Positions 14,731 through 23,662 of a stretch of 64,000 nucleotides of DNA are shown here, in pieces. The notes under the pieces are model-generated. The model did not search any database, was not told the origin of the DNA, and saw only the letters and a list, made by a program, of their open reading frames with translations. Position numbers and translations under genes: made by a program. Source of the DNA: Haliea salexigens DSM 19537. GTDB lineage: Bacteria > Pseudomonadota > Gammaproteobacteria > Pseudomonadales > Halieaceae. Location: contig NZ_AUHJ01000008.1 of NCBI RefSeq assembly GCF_000423125.1, positions 148,644 to 212,643 on the forward strand, written 5' to 3'. The first letter of the stretch is position 1. Every line of letters begins with the position of its first letter.

Positions 14731-15960
14731 ATGCTGAGACCGGTGTCCCCCGCCATACGCCAATACCTGGTGGTAACGGGCAATTATTGGGCCTTCACAC
14801 TAACTGACGGCGCACTGCGCATGCTGGTGGTGTTGCACTTCCACGGCCTCGGCTATTCGCCGCTGGATATTGCGCTGCTGTTCCTGTTCTACGAAATTTT
14901 CGGGGTGATCACCAACCTGGTGGGCGGTTGGCTGGGGGCGCATTGGGGGCTCAACCGTACCATGAACATCGGCCTCGCCTTGCAGGTGGGCGCACTGTCA
15001 ATGTTGCTGGTGCCTTCCACCTGGCTGACGGTTCCCTGGGTGATGGCGGCGCAGGCGTTGTCGGGTATTGCCAAGGACCTCAACAAAATGAGTGCCAAAA
15101 GTGCGATCAAGCTGCTGGTGCCGGCAGATGCGCAAGGCCAGCTCTACCACTGGGTGGCGGTTCTCACCGGGTCCAAGAACGCGCTCAAGGGGATCGGATT
15201 CTTTCTCGGCGGCGTGCTTCTGACGTGGCTTGGGTTTACGGGAGCAGTGGCGGCGATGGCATCGGCGCTGGCTCTGGTCTGGTTGCTGAGCCTCATAATG
15301 CTGCGCCAGGATCTTGGCAAAGCCAGTAGTAAACCCGCCTTCCGCGATATTGTGTCCACAAGCCGCGCGATCAACATTCTGTCAGCCGCGCGGCTGTTCT
15401 TGTTTGGCGCGCGCGATGTCTGGTTTGTTGTCGCCCTGCCTGTTTTCCTCTCCCAGACCCTGGGCTGGAATCACGGCCAGACAGGTGGTTTTCTCGCTCT
15501 CTGGGTGATTGGCTACGGCCTGGTGCAGAGCCTGGCACCGCGTATAACCGGCACCAGGTCGGGAGTGGTTGCGGATGGTCGGGCCGTAACGGGGTGGGCG
15601 GCTGCGCTCACTCTCCTGCCCGGGTGCATTGCGCTCGGCTTGCTCTACAACCTCGATCCTGCCCCCCTGCTCATCGGCGGCCTGCTGTTGTTCGGCGCGG
15701 TATTTGCCGTCAATTCAGCGCTACACAGCTATCTGATTATCAGCTATGCGCGCAGCGACGGGGTGTCGCTGGATGTGGGCTTCTACTACATGTCCAATGC
15801 CCTGGGGCGCTTGCTTGGCACGCTACTCTCTGGCTGGCTCTTCCAGGTTGCAGGGGAGGGCAGCGTCGGCCTGCAGGCGTGTTTGTGGGCCTCGCTGGTT
15901 CTTCTGTTGCTGGCCACGGTGATTTCCGCACGCTTGCCGCAATATCCGCGGCCGGCTTGA
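14731..15960 (+). CDS. arsJ: Organoarsenical (1-arseno-3-phosphoglycerate) MFS exporter ArsJ
   Basis: The 409-residue protein is an MFS permease with roughly 11-12 hydrophobic segments. Its N-terminal part (RQYLVVTGNYWAFTLTDGAL) and the cytoplasmic loop with GIAKDLNKMSAKSAIK and HWVAVLTGSKNALKG are characteristic of the ArsJ family, not of general drug exporters. It abuts the GAPDH gene with no gap. The family exports the unstable GAPDH product, which breaks down outside to arsenate. Together with acr3 this gives resistance to both oxidation states. Confidence 0.92.
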   Translation: MLRPVSPAIRQYLVVTGNYWAFTLTDGALRMLVVLHFHGLGYSPLDIALLFLFYEIFGVITNLVGGWLGAHWGLNRTMNIGLALQVGALSMLLVPSTWLTVPWVMAAQALSGIAKDLNKMSAKSAIKLLVPADAQGQLYHWVAVLTGSKNALKGIGFFLGGVLLTWLGFTGAVAAMASALALVWLLSLIMLRQDLGKASSKPAFRDIVSTSRAINILSAARLFLFGARDVWFVVALPVFLSQTLGWNHGQTGGFLALWVIGYGLVQSLAPRITGTRSGVVADGRAVTGWAAALTLLPGCIALGLLYNLDPAPLLIGGLLLFGAVFAVNSALHSYLIISYARSDGVSLDVGFYYMSNALGRLLGTLLSGWLFQVAGEGSVGLQACLWASLVLLLLATVISARLPQYPRPA

Positions 15961-15993
15961 TCGGGTATTGTGGTGCATGGAACAAAGTAACCT

Positions 15994-16012
15994 TGCCGCA
16001 GACGCTGCGGCA
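15994..16012 (+). terminator. GC-rich hairpin between arsJ and the response regulator
   Basis: TGCCGCAG (15994-16001) and CTGCGGCA (16005-16012) form an exact 8-bp stem with a 3-base loop. It starts 34 bases after arsJ and ends 17 bases before the next start. It could terminate the ars operon (the downstream TTCTT is a poor T-run) or shape the leader of the next gene. Confidence 0.45.
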
Positions 16013-16029
16013 GTTCTTCCGAGGTGACC

Positions 16030-16713
16030 ATGACCGATCGCTTACTCATCGTTGAAGATAACCGCGACATTCTGGCGAGTGTGGTCGATTACCTTGAGCT
16101 GAAGGGGTTCAGCGTGGATGCGATTGAAAACGGCCAGGCTGCCCGTGCGCTGATTCAGGCGAATCACTACGACTTGGTGGTGCTGGATATTGGCCTCCCG
16201 GGAATGGACGGCTTCACACTTTGTGCGGAGTTGCGCCAGCGCGACAAAAGCCCGCTTCCGGTCATCATGCTCACCGCCCGCGATGCCGTGGAGGACCGTG
16301 TGCTCGGCTTCGAAGCGGGCGCTGACGATTATCTGGTGAAGCCCTTCGCGCTGCCCGAGCTGTACCAGCGCATCAAAGCGGTACTGAAGCGGACACAACG
16401 CCGTTATGAACCTGTGCTGCAGGTGGGGGATCTGGTGCTGGACACCGAGACGCGGCAGGTGACGCGACAGGGACGGCCCGTGAAGCTGGACCGCAAAGGT
16501 TACGCCTTGCTTGAACTGCTGATGAAGCGTTGTCCGGAGGTGGTTCCGCACGAGGATCTCACCCACACCCTGTGGGGTGATGAACCGCCGGACAGCGACG
16601 CGCTGAAGTCGCATATCTACCGTTTGCGGCAGGCGGTGGATGGCGCGTTTGACCGTGCGCTGATCCGCACCGTGGCAGGTACCGGTTATGCACTAGTTTC
16701 CGATGCCCAGTAG
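16030..16713 (+). CDS. OmpR-family response regulator
   Basis: This 227-residue regulator has a receiver domain (acidic pair EDN near residues 9-11, phospho-acceptor Asp in LVVLDIGLPG, conserved Lys in DDYLVKPFALPE) and a C-terminal winged helix with SHIYRLRQAVD, the OmpR/PhoB DNA-binding type. The ATG at 16030 follows GAGG by 5 bases; an earlier GTG (16024) overlaps that site. It overlaps the kinase gene by 11 bases. Its position ahead of eptA suggests a PmrA/BasR-like role in controlling lipid A modification, which is inference from context. Confidence 0.93.
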   Translation: MTDRLLIVEDNRDILASVVDYLELKGFSVDAIENGQAARALIQANHYDLVVLDIGLPGMDGFTLCAELRQRDKSPLPVIMLTARDAVEDRVLGFEAGADDYLVKPFALPELYQRIKAVLKRTQRRYEPVLQVGDLVLDTETRQVTRQGRPVKLDRKGYALLELLMKRCPEVVPHEDLTHTLWGDEPPDSDALKSHIYRLRQAVDGAFDRALIRTVAGTGYALVSDAQ

Positions 16714-17977
16714 ATTCCGCTACTCCATTCGCGCGCGCCTGCAATGGAGTGTGATGGCGCTGATCGTGGCGATCACCGCGCTGTGCGGTATTTGCATGGT
16801 GCTGTTGGTGTTCTGGTTCGAGCGCACACTGTTCTACAACCACCTGGTAGGCGATCTCGAGCGCTACATCGACGAGTACCAAAGTGCGCAAAATGCCATG
16901 CGTATACCGCGCGGGGATATCACGTTCTACAAGTTGCCAAGCACTGATCACACGCTGCTCCCGGAGGCGTTTCGCTACTATCCGGAGGGCAATTTTGAGG
17001 TGCTCAGCGGGCCTGGCGCCTACAGCCTGATCGTGCGCAACCGAAGCCCCTGGGTGTATGTCCTGGCGCAGGACCAGAGCGACTTCGAACGGCTGGAGTT
17101 ACTCGCGGTGGCCGGTATTGTGTTCGGGTTCCTGCTCATCTCGGGGCTGGGTTACTGGCTGTCGCGTTACATTGCCTCGCAAGTACTGCTACCGGTTATG
17201 ACGCTGGCCGCTGCGGTGAACGCAGATCCGGGGTCGGGACGCAGTCCGGGGTTCAATCCCGACCACTACTCGAGAGACGAAGTGGGTGACCTCGCGCAGG
17301 CCGTGCAGGGCTACGCCGACCAGGTGGCGGACCTGCTTGAGCGGGAGCGTCAGTTCACCGCAGACGTCAGCCATGAATTGCGGACGCCGATGATGGTGAT
17401 TCAGGCCGCCTCCGATGTGCTGGCGGAAAGCACCAATGACAACCCTGCACAACAGCGAGTGCTGTCGCGCATTGAGCGCGCGATCAAGGACATGCAACAA
17501 CAGATAGCGCTCTATCTTGAGCTGGCGCGCGAACCCGGGGAGAGCCAGCGGGATGACGACTGCACCTTGCCGGAAGCAGCCAATGCGGCGCTGGAGCTGT
17601 GGAAGAGCAGGGCGGATGAGCAGGGCATTGCCCTGAGGTGTTCGTGTGAGCCGGGCTCCAGTGAAATGCGCGTGTCTCGGGTACTGATCAGCGCGGTGCT
17701 TAATAACCTGCTGCACAACGCCCTGAACCACACACGGGCGGGCTCCGTGTCCATAGAAGTGACCGGTCGGAATGTTGCAGTTCGCGACACGGGCAGTGGA
17801 ATCGATCCTGGCGTTGCCGCACACATTTTCGAGCGCGGGGTGCGCTCCCCTCAGGGGCCGGGCTCGCGCTACGGGCTGGGCCTGTCCATCTCCAAACGTA
17901 TCTGCGACCACCAGCGCTGGCAGCTGGATGTACAGCCCAACAGTCCACAGGGCACAACCTTCACCCTGACCGTGTAA
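16703..17977 (+). CDS. Sensor histidine kinase
   Basis: The 424-residue kinase has an N-terminal membrane helix (about residues 17-38), a periplasmic sensor region of roughly 95 residues, a second helix (about 133-155) and a HAMP-like linker. The HisKA box FTADVSHELRTPM has its phospho-His near residue 230, and the HATPase domain shows NNLLHNALNH, DTGSGI and GLGLSISKRIC. The 11-base overlap with the upstream regulator marks them as a cognate pair. The periplasmic part is not notably acidic, so the ligand cannot be guessed. Confidence 0.93.
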   Translation: MPSRFRYSIRARLQWSVMALIVAITALCGICMVLLVFWFERTLFYNHLVGDLERYIDEYQSAQNAMRIPRGDITFYKLPSTDHTLLPEAFRYYPEGNFEVLSGPGAYSLIVRNRSPWVYVLAQDQSDFERLELLAVAGIVFGFLLISGLGYWLSRYIASQVLLPVMTLAAAVNADPGSGRSPGFNPDHYSRDEVGDLAQAVQGYADQVADLLERERQFTADVSHELRTPMMVIQAASDVLAESTNDNPAQQRVLSRIERAIKDMQQQIALYLELAREPGESQRDDDCTLPEAANAALELWKSRADEQGIALRCSCEPGSSEMRVSRVLISAVLNNLLHNALNHTRAGSVSIEVTGRNVAVRDTGSGIDPGVAAHIFERGVRSPQGPGSRYGLGLSISKRICDHQRWQLDVQPNSPQGTTFTLTV

Positions 17978-17997
17978 TTCCTTCCCGGCCGCGTGCT

Positions 17998-18013
17998 GTG
18001 ACTTTTTTGTCAC
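17998..18013 (+). promoter_or_regulatory. Inverted repeat GTGAC-N6-GTCAC upstream of eptA
   Basis: Two exact 5-base arms flank TTTTTT, 78 bases ahead of eptA and 21 bases after the kinase stop. It may be an operator for the neighbouring regulator or another dimeric regulator. OmpR-family sites are usually direct repeats, so the assignment is open. Confidence 0.3.
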
Positions 18014-18090
18014 TCCGCGGTTTCTAGACTCTTCTCCAGCACTGCACCTGTGGCTGCCGACCCGGCACCCACCTGCAGCCTCGAGGAGTC

Positions 18091-19779
18091 ATGGAAATGC
18101 TCGCAAAGCCTCTCGGCATGAGTCGGTTCACGTTGCTGCTGGCGGCGTATTTTGTACTGGTTATCAATATTCCCCTTGCTGCGCGGCTGGTCACGATACT
18201 GCAGCACACCGAGGGCCTGAGCCTGGGCATGGTGCTTTCCCTGCCGCTGTTCTTCGGATCGGTGTTCTACCTGCTGTTCAGCGTCTGGACCTTTCGCTAC
18301 CTCGCCCGGCCGTTTGCCGTTGTGCTGCTGCTCGCTTCTTCGCTGGTCAGCTACGCCATGTATTACTACGGCACCGTGTTCGACATGGACATGATCCGCA
18401 ATCTGGTGGAAACCAACCCGGGTGAGGCGCGGGCCTACCTGAATGTGAACCTCGCGCTCTGGTGGCTGTTCACCGGGGTTGTGCCTGCAATAATTTTTGC
18501 CGTGTTGCCGCTGCGCAGCCAGTCCCTGACACGCGAGCTGGGCAGCAAGCTGTTCTCCATGACACTTGCGGTCGTCGTTGTACTGGGTATTGCCGCGCTC
18601 TATTACAAGGATTACGCATCCCTTGGGCGGAACAACCACGAACTGAACAAGCTCATTATTCCCACACATTATCTCTACAGTGCCGGCAAGTTCGTGAGCC
18701 GTACCTACCTTGCGCCACCCAGGGCGCATCAGGCGCTGGGGGAAGATGCCCTGGTGGCGGACCGCGAGCATACGCGGAAAAAGCGCCTCACCGTGCTGGT
18801 GCTTGGTGAGACGGCACGCGCCCGCAACTTTGAATTGAACGGCTACCCGCGCCCCACGAACGCGTTCACCCGGGACCTCGGTCTGGTGTCCTTCAGGCGG
18901 GTCTCCTCCTGCGGGACTGCCACTGCGGTGTCGGTGCCCTGCCTGTTTTCCCGGCTGGACCGCAGCGACTATGACCCGGCGTTGGCGAAAACACAGGACA
19001 ACCTGCTGGATGTAATGCAACACGCCGGAATCCAGGTGCGTTGGCTGGAGAACGACGGCGGCTGCAAAGGCGTGTGTACGCGAGTGCCGACGAAGGCGTT
19101 TGAACCCCACCAGGGTGAGCCCTTCTGTGAAGGCGAGTATTGCCAGGACGAAGTCCTGCTCGGTGGGCTGGAGGCGCAACTGGCAGCGCTGGAACAGGAG
19201 GATACGCTCATTGTGCTGCACCTGGCCGGCAGCCATGGCCCCACCTACAACCAGCGTTACCCGGAAGCCTTTCGTCGCTTCACGCCGGACTGTCCGCGCA
19301 GTGACATACAGAACTGCTCAGACCTGCAGATCGTCAACAGCTACGACAACACACTGTACTACGACGATTACGTGATGAGCCGGGTGATTGCCCAGCTAGC
19401 CGAACAAACACAGTGGCAGACCAGCCTGCTGTATGTCTCCGATCACGGGGAGTCTCTGGGGGAAAACGGTATGTACTTGCACGGTATGCCCTACGCGCTG
19501 GCCCCCGACGAGCAAACCCAGGTCCCGATGCTGCTGTGGATGTCTGCGGAGTTTTCTTCGACGCAGGGTTACGACGGTGGTTGCGTGGCACAGGTTGCCG
19601 CGCAGGCAAACCTTTCGCATGACAACGTATTCGACACCATGCTCGGCCTGATGCGGGTGCAAACCGGTATCTATCGGCCGCAGCAGGACATGCTCAACCC
19701 CTGTCGACAGGCGGCGTTGGTCGCACAGGCCGACCGTAGCCCGGGTGCCTCACCCGCGCTTGATGGCAACCGGAGTTGA
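18091..19779 (+). CDS. eptA: Lipid A phosphoethanolamine transferase (EptA family)
   Basis: EptA moves phosphoethanolamine from phosphatidylethanolamine to lipid A on the periplasmic face, lowering negative charge and affinity for cationic peptides. The 562-residue protein has about five N-terminal membrane helices followed by an alkaline-phosphatase-like domain. The metal-binding glutamate is in VLGETARA (about residue 239), the nucleophile Thr in SCGTATAVSVPC (about 274), and the metal Asp-His pair in VSDHGESLGENG (about 450). Several Cys suggest the periplasmic disulfides usual in the family. GAGGAG is ideally spaced (8 bases) for the second ATG at 18097, so that may be the true start. It is related to chromosomal EptA and MCR enzymes; which subgroup cannot be told by eye. 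Confidence 0.9.
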   Translation: MEMLAKPLGMSRFTLLLAAYFVLVINIPLAARLVTILQHTEGLSLGMVLSLPLFFGSVFYLLFSVWTFRYLARPFAVVLLLASSLVSYAMYYYGTVFDMDMIRNLVETNPGEARAYLNVNLALWWLFTGVVPAIIFAVLPLRSQSLTRELGSKLFSMTLAVVVVLGIAALYYKDYASLGRNNHELNKLIIPTHYLYSAGKFVSRTYLAPPRAHQALGEDALVADREHTRKKRLTVLVLGETARARNFELNGYPRPTNAFTRDLGLVSFRRVSSCGTATAVSVPCLFSRLDRSDYDPALAKTQDNLLDVMQHAGIQVRWLENDGGCKGVCTRVPTKAFEPHQGEPFCEGEYCQDEVLLGGLEAQLAALEQEDTLIVLHLAGSHGPTYNQRYPEAFRRFTPDCPRSDIQNCSDLQIVNSYDNTLYYDDYVMSRVIAQLAEQTQWQTSLLYVSDHGESLGENGMYLHGMPYALAPDEQTQVPMLLWMSAEFSSTQGYDGGCVAQVAAQANLSHDNVFDTMLGLMRVQTGIYRPQQDMLNPCRQAALVAQADRSPGASPALDGNRS

Positions 19780-19817
19780 TCCCTTCCGCACGCCTTACCC
19801 CCTGCAGGATGCTACCT

Positions 19818-21770
19818 ATGGCTAACTGGTTACCCGCCGCCGTCGAGCGCCTGATTCGACCGCTCTGGTTGTTCCTGCTCGGTGGCCTGTTGCTTACTAC
19901 CGGCAGTCGCCTGGGCCTGATGTCGTGGCAGATGGAGCGCATCACTGATGCATCTACCGCGCTCACTGTGCTCGGCTTCGGCATTCGCATCGACCTGGTA
20001 ATGCTCTGTTACTGGCTTATTCCTGCGGTGTTGCTGTTGCTGCCCCTGCCTTCCCGTTACCACCGTACGCCGCTCTATCTCTGGCTGGCGGCGGGCTTCG
20101 GATTGCTGGCCTTTATGGAAGCCGTTACTCCGGGGTTTATTGCCCAGTACGATTTGCGTCCAAACCGCCTGTTCGTTGAATACCTGCAGTACCCGCAGGA
20201 AGTGTTCGGCATGTTGCTGGGTGGTTTTCAGGTGGAGCTGGTGTTCGGGTTGCTGGTTCTGCTGGCGGCGCCGTACCTGGCGTATGTCACTCTCCTGCGC
20301 TTTGCGCCCTCGGGTGGGCAGCCTGTCGCCATCGGCGTGCGGCTTGCGGTCATCGTATTACTGTTGCCACTGCTGGTCCTGGGCGCACGGGGTACACTGC
20401 GGCACCGGCCGATCAATCCCGGCTTCACCGCGTTCAGCAGTGATGCGCTGCTCAACGACCTGACCCTGAACTCACTGTATTCAGTGGCCTGGGCCGTGCG
20501 CGCGCTGCGCGCAGAAATCGATGCCTCCCGCTTGTATCCCCAGTTGCCAGATGCCGTGCTGTTCACCGAGGTGCGCAAAGCGATGGGCCTGCCGGAGGCG
20601 CAGTTTCTGTCGGCGCGTTACCCGACCTGGCACGCACAGAGGCCCTCGGTGGTAGCACCGAGGTTACGCAACCTTGTTATCGTGCTTGAAGAGAGCCTCG
20701 GCGCACAGTACGTGGGCACGCTGGGCGGCGACACGCTGACGCCGTCCTTCGATGCGCTGGCGGAGACCGGTTGGCTACTGGAAGAGCTCTATGCCACCGG
20801 AACCCGTTCCGTACGAGGCATTGAAGCAGCGGTGACGGGGTTCCTGCCGACGCCCGCGCGCAGCGTGGTGAAGCTGCCGCGCTCGCAGCAGGACTTTTTT
20901 ACCCTGGCCTCACTGTTTGGGACCCGCGGCTACGACACCTCGTTCATTTATGGCGGCGAAGGACATTTTGACAACATGGCGAGCTTTTTCCTCGGCAACG
21001 GCTTTCACCGGGTTGTTGACCGGCGACATTATGATAACCCCGAGTTCACGGGCTCCTGGGGTGTTTCCGATGGCGACCTCATGCGCAAGGCGCACGATGA
21101 GTTCACCCGCTTGCATGCGGAGGGCAAGCCTTTCTTTAGCCTGGTATTCAGCTCATCCAATCACACACCCTATGACTATCCGGTAGATGCGATAACACCG
21201 GTAGAGCAGCCCCCCAACACCAAGCGCAATGCCATCCGTTACGCCGATCACGCCCTGGGTGAGTTCTTTGCTCTCGCCCGGGGCAGTGACTACTGGGACG
21301 ACACCCTGTTTCTGGTTGTGGCAGACCACGACGACCGTGTCTTTGGGCGCCAGCTGGTGCCTATCGAACATTTCAGAATTCCGGGGCTGATTCTCGGTAA
21401 AGGTATTACACCGCGGCGTGACCCGCGGGTGTTCAGCCAGATTGACCTGCCTCCCACGCTACTGTCCCTGTTGGGTATTGCATCACAACACCCGATGTTG
21501 GGTCGCGATATCACCACGCTGCCTGAGGCTTACGAGGGTCGCGCCATAATGCAATACGGTGCCAATCAGGCGTACTGGCGGGGGCAAGAGGTGGTGGTAA
21601 CCCAGCCCGAGCGCCCAGTCACCACGTATCGCATGGACCGTGAGCACTTTTCCCTGATGCCCGCGCCTGCAAACCCGGAGCTCGAGCGCGAGGCCCTGGC
21701 TCATGCCCTGTGGGGCAGCCTGGCCTATCGGCGCGGCTTGTACCCGCCGAGCATCAACGGAGAAGACTAG
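19818..21770 (+). CDS. LtaS-like membrane sulfatase-fold transferase (phosphoglycerol transferase type)
   Basis: The 650-residue protein has five N-terminal membrane helices (first 230 residues) and a large periplasmic sulfatase-fold domain, the layout of lipoteichoic acid synthase. Probable metal and catalytic residues are Glu in VLEESLGA (about 291), Thr in ATGTRSVRGIEA (about 328), Asp-His in VADHDDRVFG (about 502) and a His in SSSNHTPYD. LtaS-family enzymes transfer glycerol phosphate from phosphatidylglycerol and release diacylglycerol. In Gram-negatives the acceptor could be a periplasmic glucan or other glycan. GCAGGA precedes the ATG at 19818, which is preferred to upstream starts. 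Its stop overlaps the dgkA start. Confidence 0.8.
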   Translation: MANWLPAAVERLIRPLWLFLLGGLLLTTGSRLGLMSWQMERITDASTALTVLGFGIRIDLVMLCYWLIPAVLLLLPLPSRYHRTPLYLWLAAGFGLLAFMEAVTPGFIAQYDLRPNRLFVEYLQYPQEVFGMLLGGFQVELVFGLLVLLAAPYLAYVTLLRFAPSGGQPVAIGVRLAVIVLLLPLLVLGARGTLRHRPINPGFTAFSSDALLNDLTLNSLYSVAWAVRALRAEIDASRLYPQLPDAVLFTEVRKAMGLPEAQFLSARYPTWHAQRPSVVAPRLRNLVIVLEESLGAQYVGTLGGDTLTPSFDALAETGWLLEELYATGTRSVRGIEAAVTGFLPTPARSVVKLPRSQQDFFTLASLFGTRGYDTSFIYGGEGHFDNMASFFLGNGFHRVVDRRHYDNPEFTGSWGVSDGDLMRKAHDEFTRLHAEGKPFFSLVFSSSNHTPYDYPVDAITPVEQPPNTKRNAIRYADHALGEFFALARGSDYWDDTLFLVVADHDDRVFGRQLVPIEHFRIPGLILGKGITPRRDPRVFSQIDLPPTLLSLLGIASQHPMLGRDITTLPEAYEGRAIMQYGANQAYWRGQEVVVTQPERPVTTYRMDREHFSLMPAPANPELEREALAHALWGSLAYRRGLYPPSINGED

Positions 21771-22171
21771 TGCCGGAGCCCGCGGTAGTTGACACACCTG
21801 ATTACACGCCGGGGCAGACCCCACGCACCGGTCTTGCGCGGGTGCTGAAAGCGTTTGTGCATTCCGGGCGTGGCCTGCGCTATGCATTCCGCCACGAGGC
21901 GGCCATTCGTCAGGAGTGCGCGGTGCTCGCCCTGGGCACAGTCATTGTTTACTGGGCAGAGCTGCCGTTCTTCAAGGCGGGCCTGTTACTGTGCAGCCTG
22001 CTTTTCCTGCTGGTGGTGGAGCTGCTGAACTCCGCTGTAGAGGCTGTGGTCGATCGCGTGGGGCTGGAGTATCACCCCTTGAGCGGCGCCGCCAAGGACA
22101 TGGGCTCGGCGGCGGTTCTGCTGTGTTCGCTGGGGGTGGCGTTACTGTGGGTGCTTACGCTGCTGGGGTGA
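21770..22171 (+). CDS. dgkA: Diacylglycerol kinase
   Basis: DgkA phosphorylates diacylglycerol to phosphatidic acid in the inner membrane. From a GTG overlapping the previous stop (TAGTG), with GGAGAAG just upstream, the product is 133 residues. It has three membrane helices and the family signature ELLNSAVEAVVDR (about residues 83-95). The N-terminus is about 15 residues longer than the E. coli protein. Being fused translationally to the LtaS-like gene and downstream of eptA, it most likely recycles the diacylglycerol those two transferases generate. Confidence 0.93.
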   Translation: MPEPAVVDTPDYTPGQTPRTGLARVLKAFVHSGRGLRYAFRHEAAIRQECAVLALGTVIVYWAELPFFKAGLLLCSLLFLLVVELLNSAVEAVVDRVGLEYHPLSGAAKDMGSAAVLLCSLGVALLWVLTLLG

Positions 22172-22250
22172 AGGGGGCGCTCATCAAGCCAGGACAACCT
22201 GATGCTACTGTAGCCAAGTGCCAGCAGGTGTTTATATACTCGGGTGTCGC

Positions 22251-22273
22251 TGTGTGCCGGACTTTGGCACACA
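22251..22273 (+). other. Hairpin ahead of the DsbB-like gene
   Basis: TGTGTGCC (22251-22258) and GGCACACA (22266-22273) form an exact 8-bp stem with a 7-base loop. It lies 79 bases after dgkA and 36 before the next start. A possible -10 TATACT (22235-22240) precedes it, so it may sit in the 5' leader of the next gene. Confidence 0.4.
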
Positions 22274-22309
22274 CATTTCTCCAACGTTGCGCCTGCAGGA
22301 TCTGCCTAG

Positions 22310-22702
22310 ATGTTCAATTACGCGTTCTACCAGAAGAATATTCGCGCCCTGGGGGGCATAGCGATCCTTGTCAGTATTGGCGCCTGGGCGCTGGACTGGT
22401 TCGATGTGGTGTATGCCTGTCCCTTCTGCCAGGTACAGCGCACGGTAATCGGTCTGCTCGGTGCGTTTATGCTGCTCGGGAGCAGTCATTTCCTCGTCAA
22501 GTATTTCGCCACCGTCATCGGCTTCTTTGGCGCCGGCGTCGCGATGATGCAACATTTCCGCGGCTGGGTGAAAATCCACAAGGGCGAGTTCAGCTGGTAC
22601 GAGCCAATCTACCTCGACGCGTTTCTGTTGTCGTGCTTTGCGCTGTTCATCATTATTGCCCAAGTCTGGTTGCTGTGTTTGCGCAATGTTAAAGAACCGT
22701 AA
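22310..22702 (+). CDS. DsbB-like four-helix membrane protein with a single CxxC
   Basis: The 130-residue protein has four predicted membrane helices (about residues 11-31, 45-60, 64-82, 102-125). The motif YACPFCQVQR (about 35-44), a CxxC followed by QR at the start of the second helix, is the quinone-linked cysteine pair typical of DsbB. The second loop (between helices 3 and 4) contains no cysteine, so the second pair that DsbB uses to oxidise DsbA is absent. It may be a reduced redox protein or a structural relative. GCAGGA precedes the ATG. Confidence 0.55.
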   Translation: MFNYAFYQKNIRALGGIAILVSIGAWALDWFDVVYACPFCQVQRTVIGLLGAFMLLGSSHFLVKYFATVIGFFGAGVAMMQHFRGWVKIHKGEFSWYEPIYLDAFLLSCFALFIIIAQVWLLCLRNVKEP

Positions 22703-22820
22703 CGGGTTTCTGCTGTGTAACAGGTCCACTGTGCGTTGCGCGCGCTGGCCATCGACAGACCGCACAGGTATTGTATCGGGCTCACTAACGATAGTTAATT
22801 AGCCTGACCGGGAGCTGTGC

Positions 22821-23651
22821 ATGAAGACGCTGGAAACCCTGCTGACGGAGACTTCGGAGAAAATATTCACCATAACGCTGAACCGCGAGAAAAACCTCAA
22901 CGCGCTGTCGTCTCTAGTGCTTGAGGAGCTGGAATGCGCGCTCAATTCGGTGCGTTCGGACCCCGCGGTGTCGGTGATTGTGATCAAGTCGAAGGGCCGG
23001 GCTTTTTCGTCGGGCTACGAACTGGGTGGGGATAACTGGGTCACCTCGCAGTATCCCGGTAACGCAGACCCGATCGATCTACAGGCAGACCGCCGTGATA
23101 TTCATGAACTCGTGGATTACTGGATGCGGATCTGGCGCTATCCCAAACCCATCGTGGCCCAGGTGCAGGGCGACTGTCTTTCCGGGGCGGGCGAACTGCT
23201 CGCCGTCTGCGACCTCGCCATCGTCAGTGATCGTGCGCGCTTCGGCCACCCGGCAGCCTGTGATCTGGGGATTCCACCCTCCATCATGTTCTGGCCCATA
23301 CTTATTGGTCTGCGCAAAACCAAGGAGTTGCTGCTGACCTCCAAGCTGATTGACGCCCAAGAGGCCCTGAGCATTGGCCTGGTCAACGAGGTGGTGCCCC
23401 ACGATGAGCTGGAAGCGCGTGTACAGGCAGTTGCGGCCAAGGTCGCGAAGGCGCCTTCTGACAACTCCATTTTGTTGAAGAGCATCTCCAACACGTGGTT
23501 CGAGAACATGGGCATGCAGCAATCAATCCGCACTGGCGCCGACATTGATGCCATCTATCACCAGAACCGCAGCTACACGGACTTCTTCAAGACCGTGGAA
23601 GAAGAGGGTGTGAAGGCAGCCTTCGCCAAACGCGCACGGCTGTACAGCTGA
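22821..23651 (+). CDS. Enoyl-CoA hydratase/isomerase (crotonase family)
   Basis: The 276-residue crotonase-fold enzyme has an oxyanion-hole segment (KGRAFSSGYELGG, about residues 58-70) and the second loop GDCLSGAGELLAVCDLAI followed by the FGHPAACDLGIPP region that replaces the usual catalytic glutamates. Because of that variation it may act on an unusual acyl-CoA. GGGAG lies 6 bases before the ATG. It is 11 bases ahead of the acyl-CoA ligase and is likely co-transcribed with it and the dehydrogenase. Substrate is unknown. Confidence 0.85.
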   Translation: MKTLETLLTETSEKIFTITLNREKNLNALSSLVLEELECALNSVRSDPAVSVIVIKSKGRAFSSGYELGGDNWVTSQYPGNADPIDLQADRRDIHELVDYWMRIWRYPKPIVAQVQGDCLSGAGELLAVCDLAIVSDRARFGHPAACDLGIPPSIMFWPILIGLRKTKELLLTSKLIDAQEALSIGLVNEVVPHDELEARVQAVAAKVAKAPSDNSILLKSISNTWFENMGMQQSIRTGADIDAIYHQNRSYTDFFKTVEEEGVKAAFAKRARLYS

Positions 23652-23662
23652 GGAGGACCGAC

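Noticed and set aside
22786..22797. TAAC-GATA-GTTA repeat ahead of the enoyl-CoA hydratase
   Set aside because: Arms of four bases only and no second copy nearby; not enough to call an operator.
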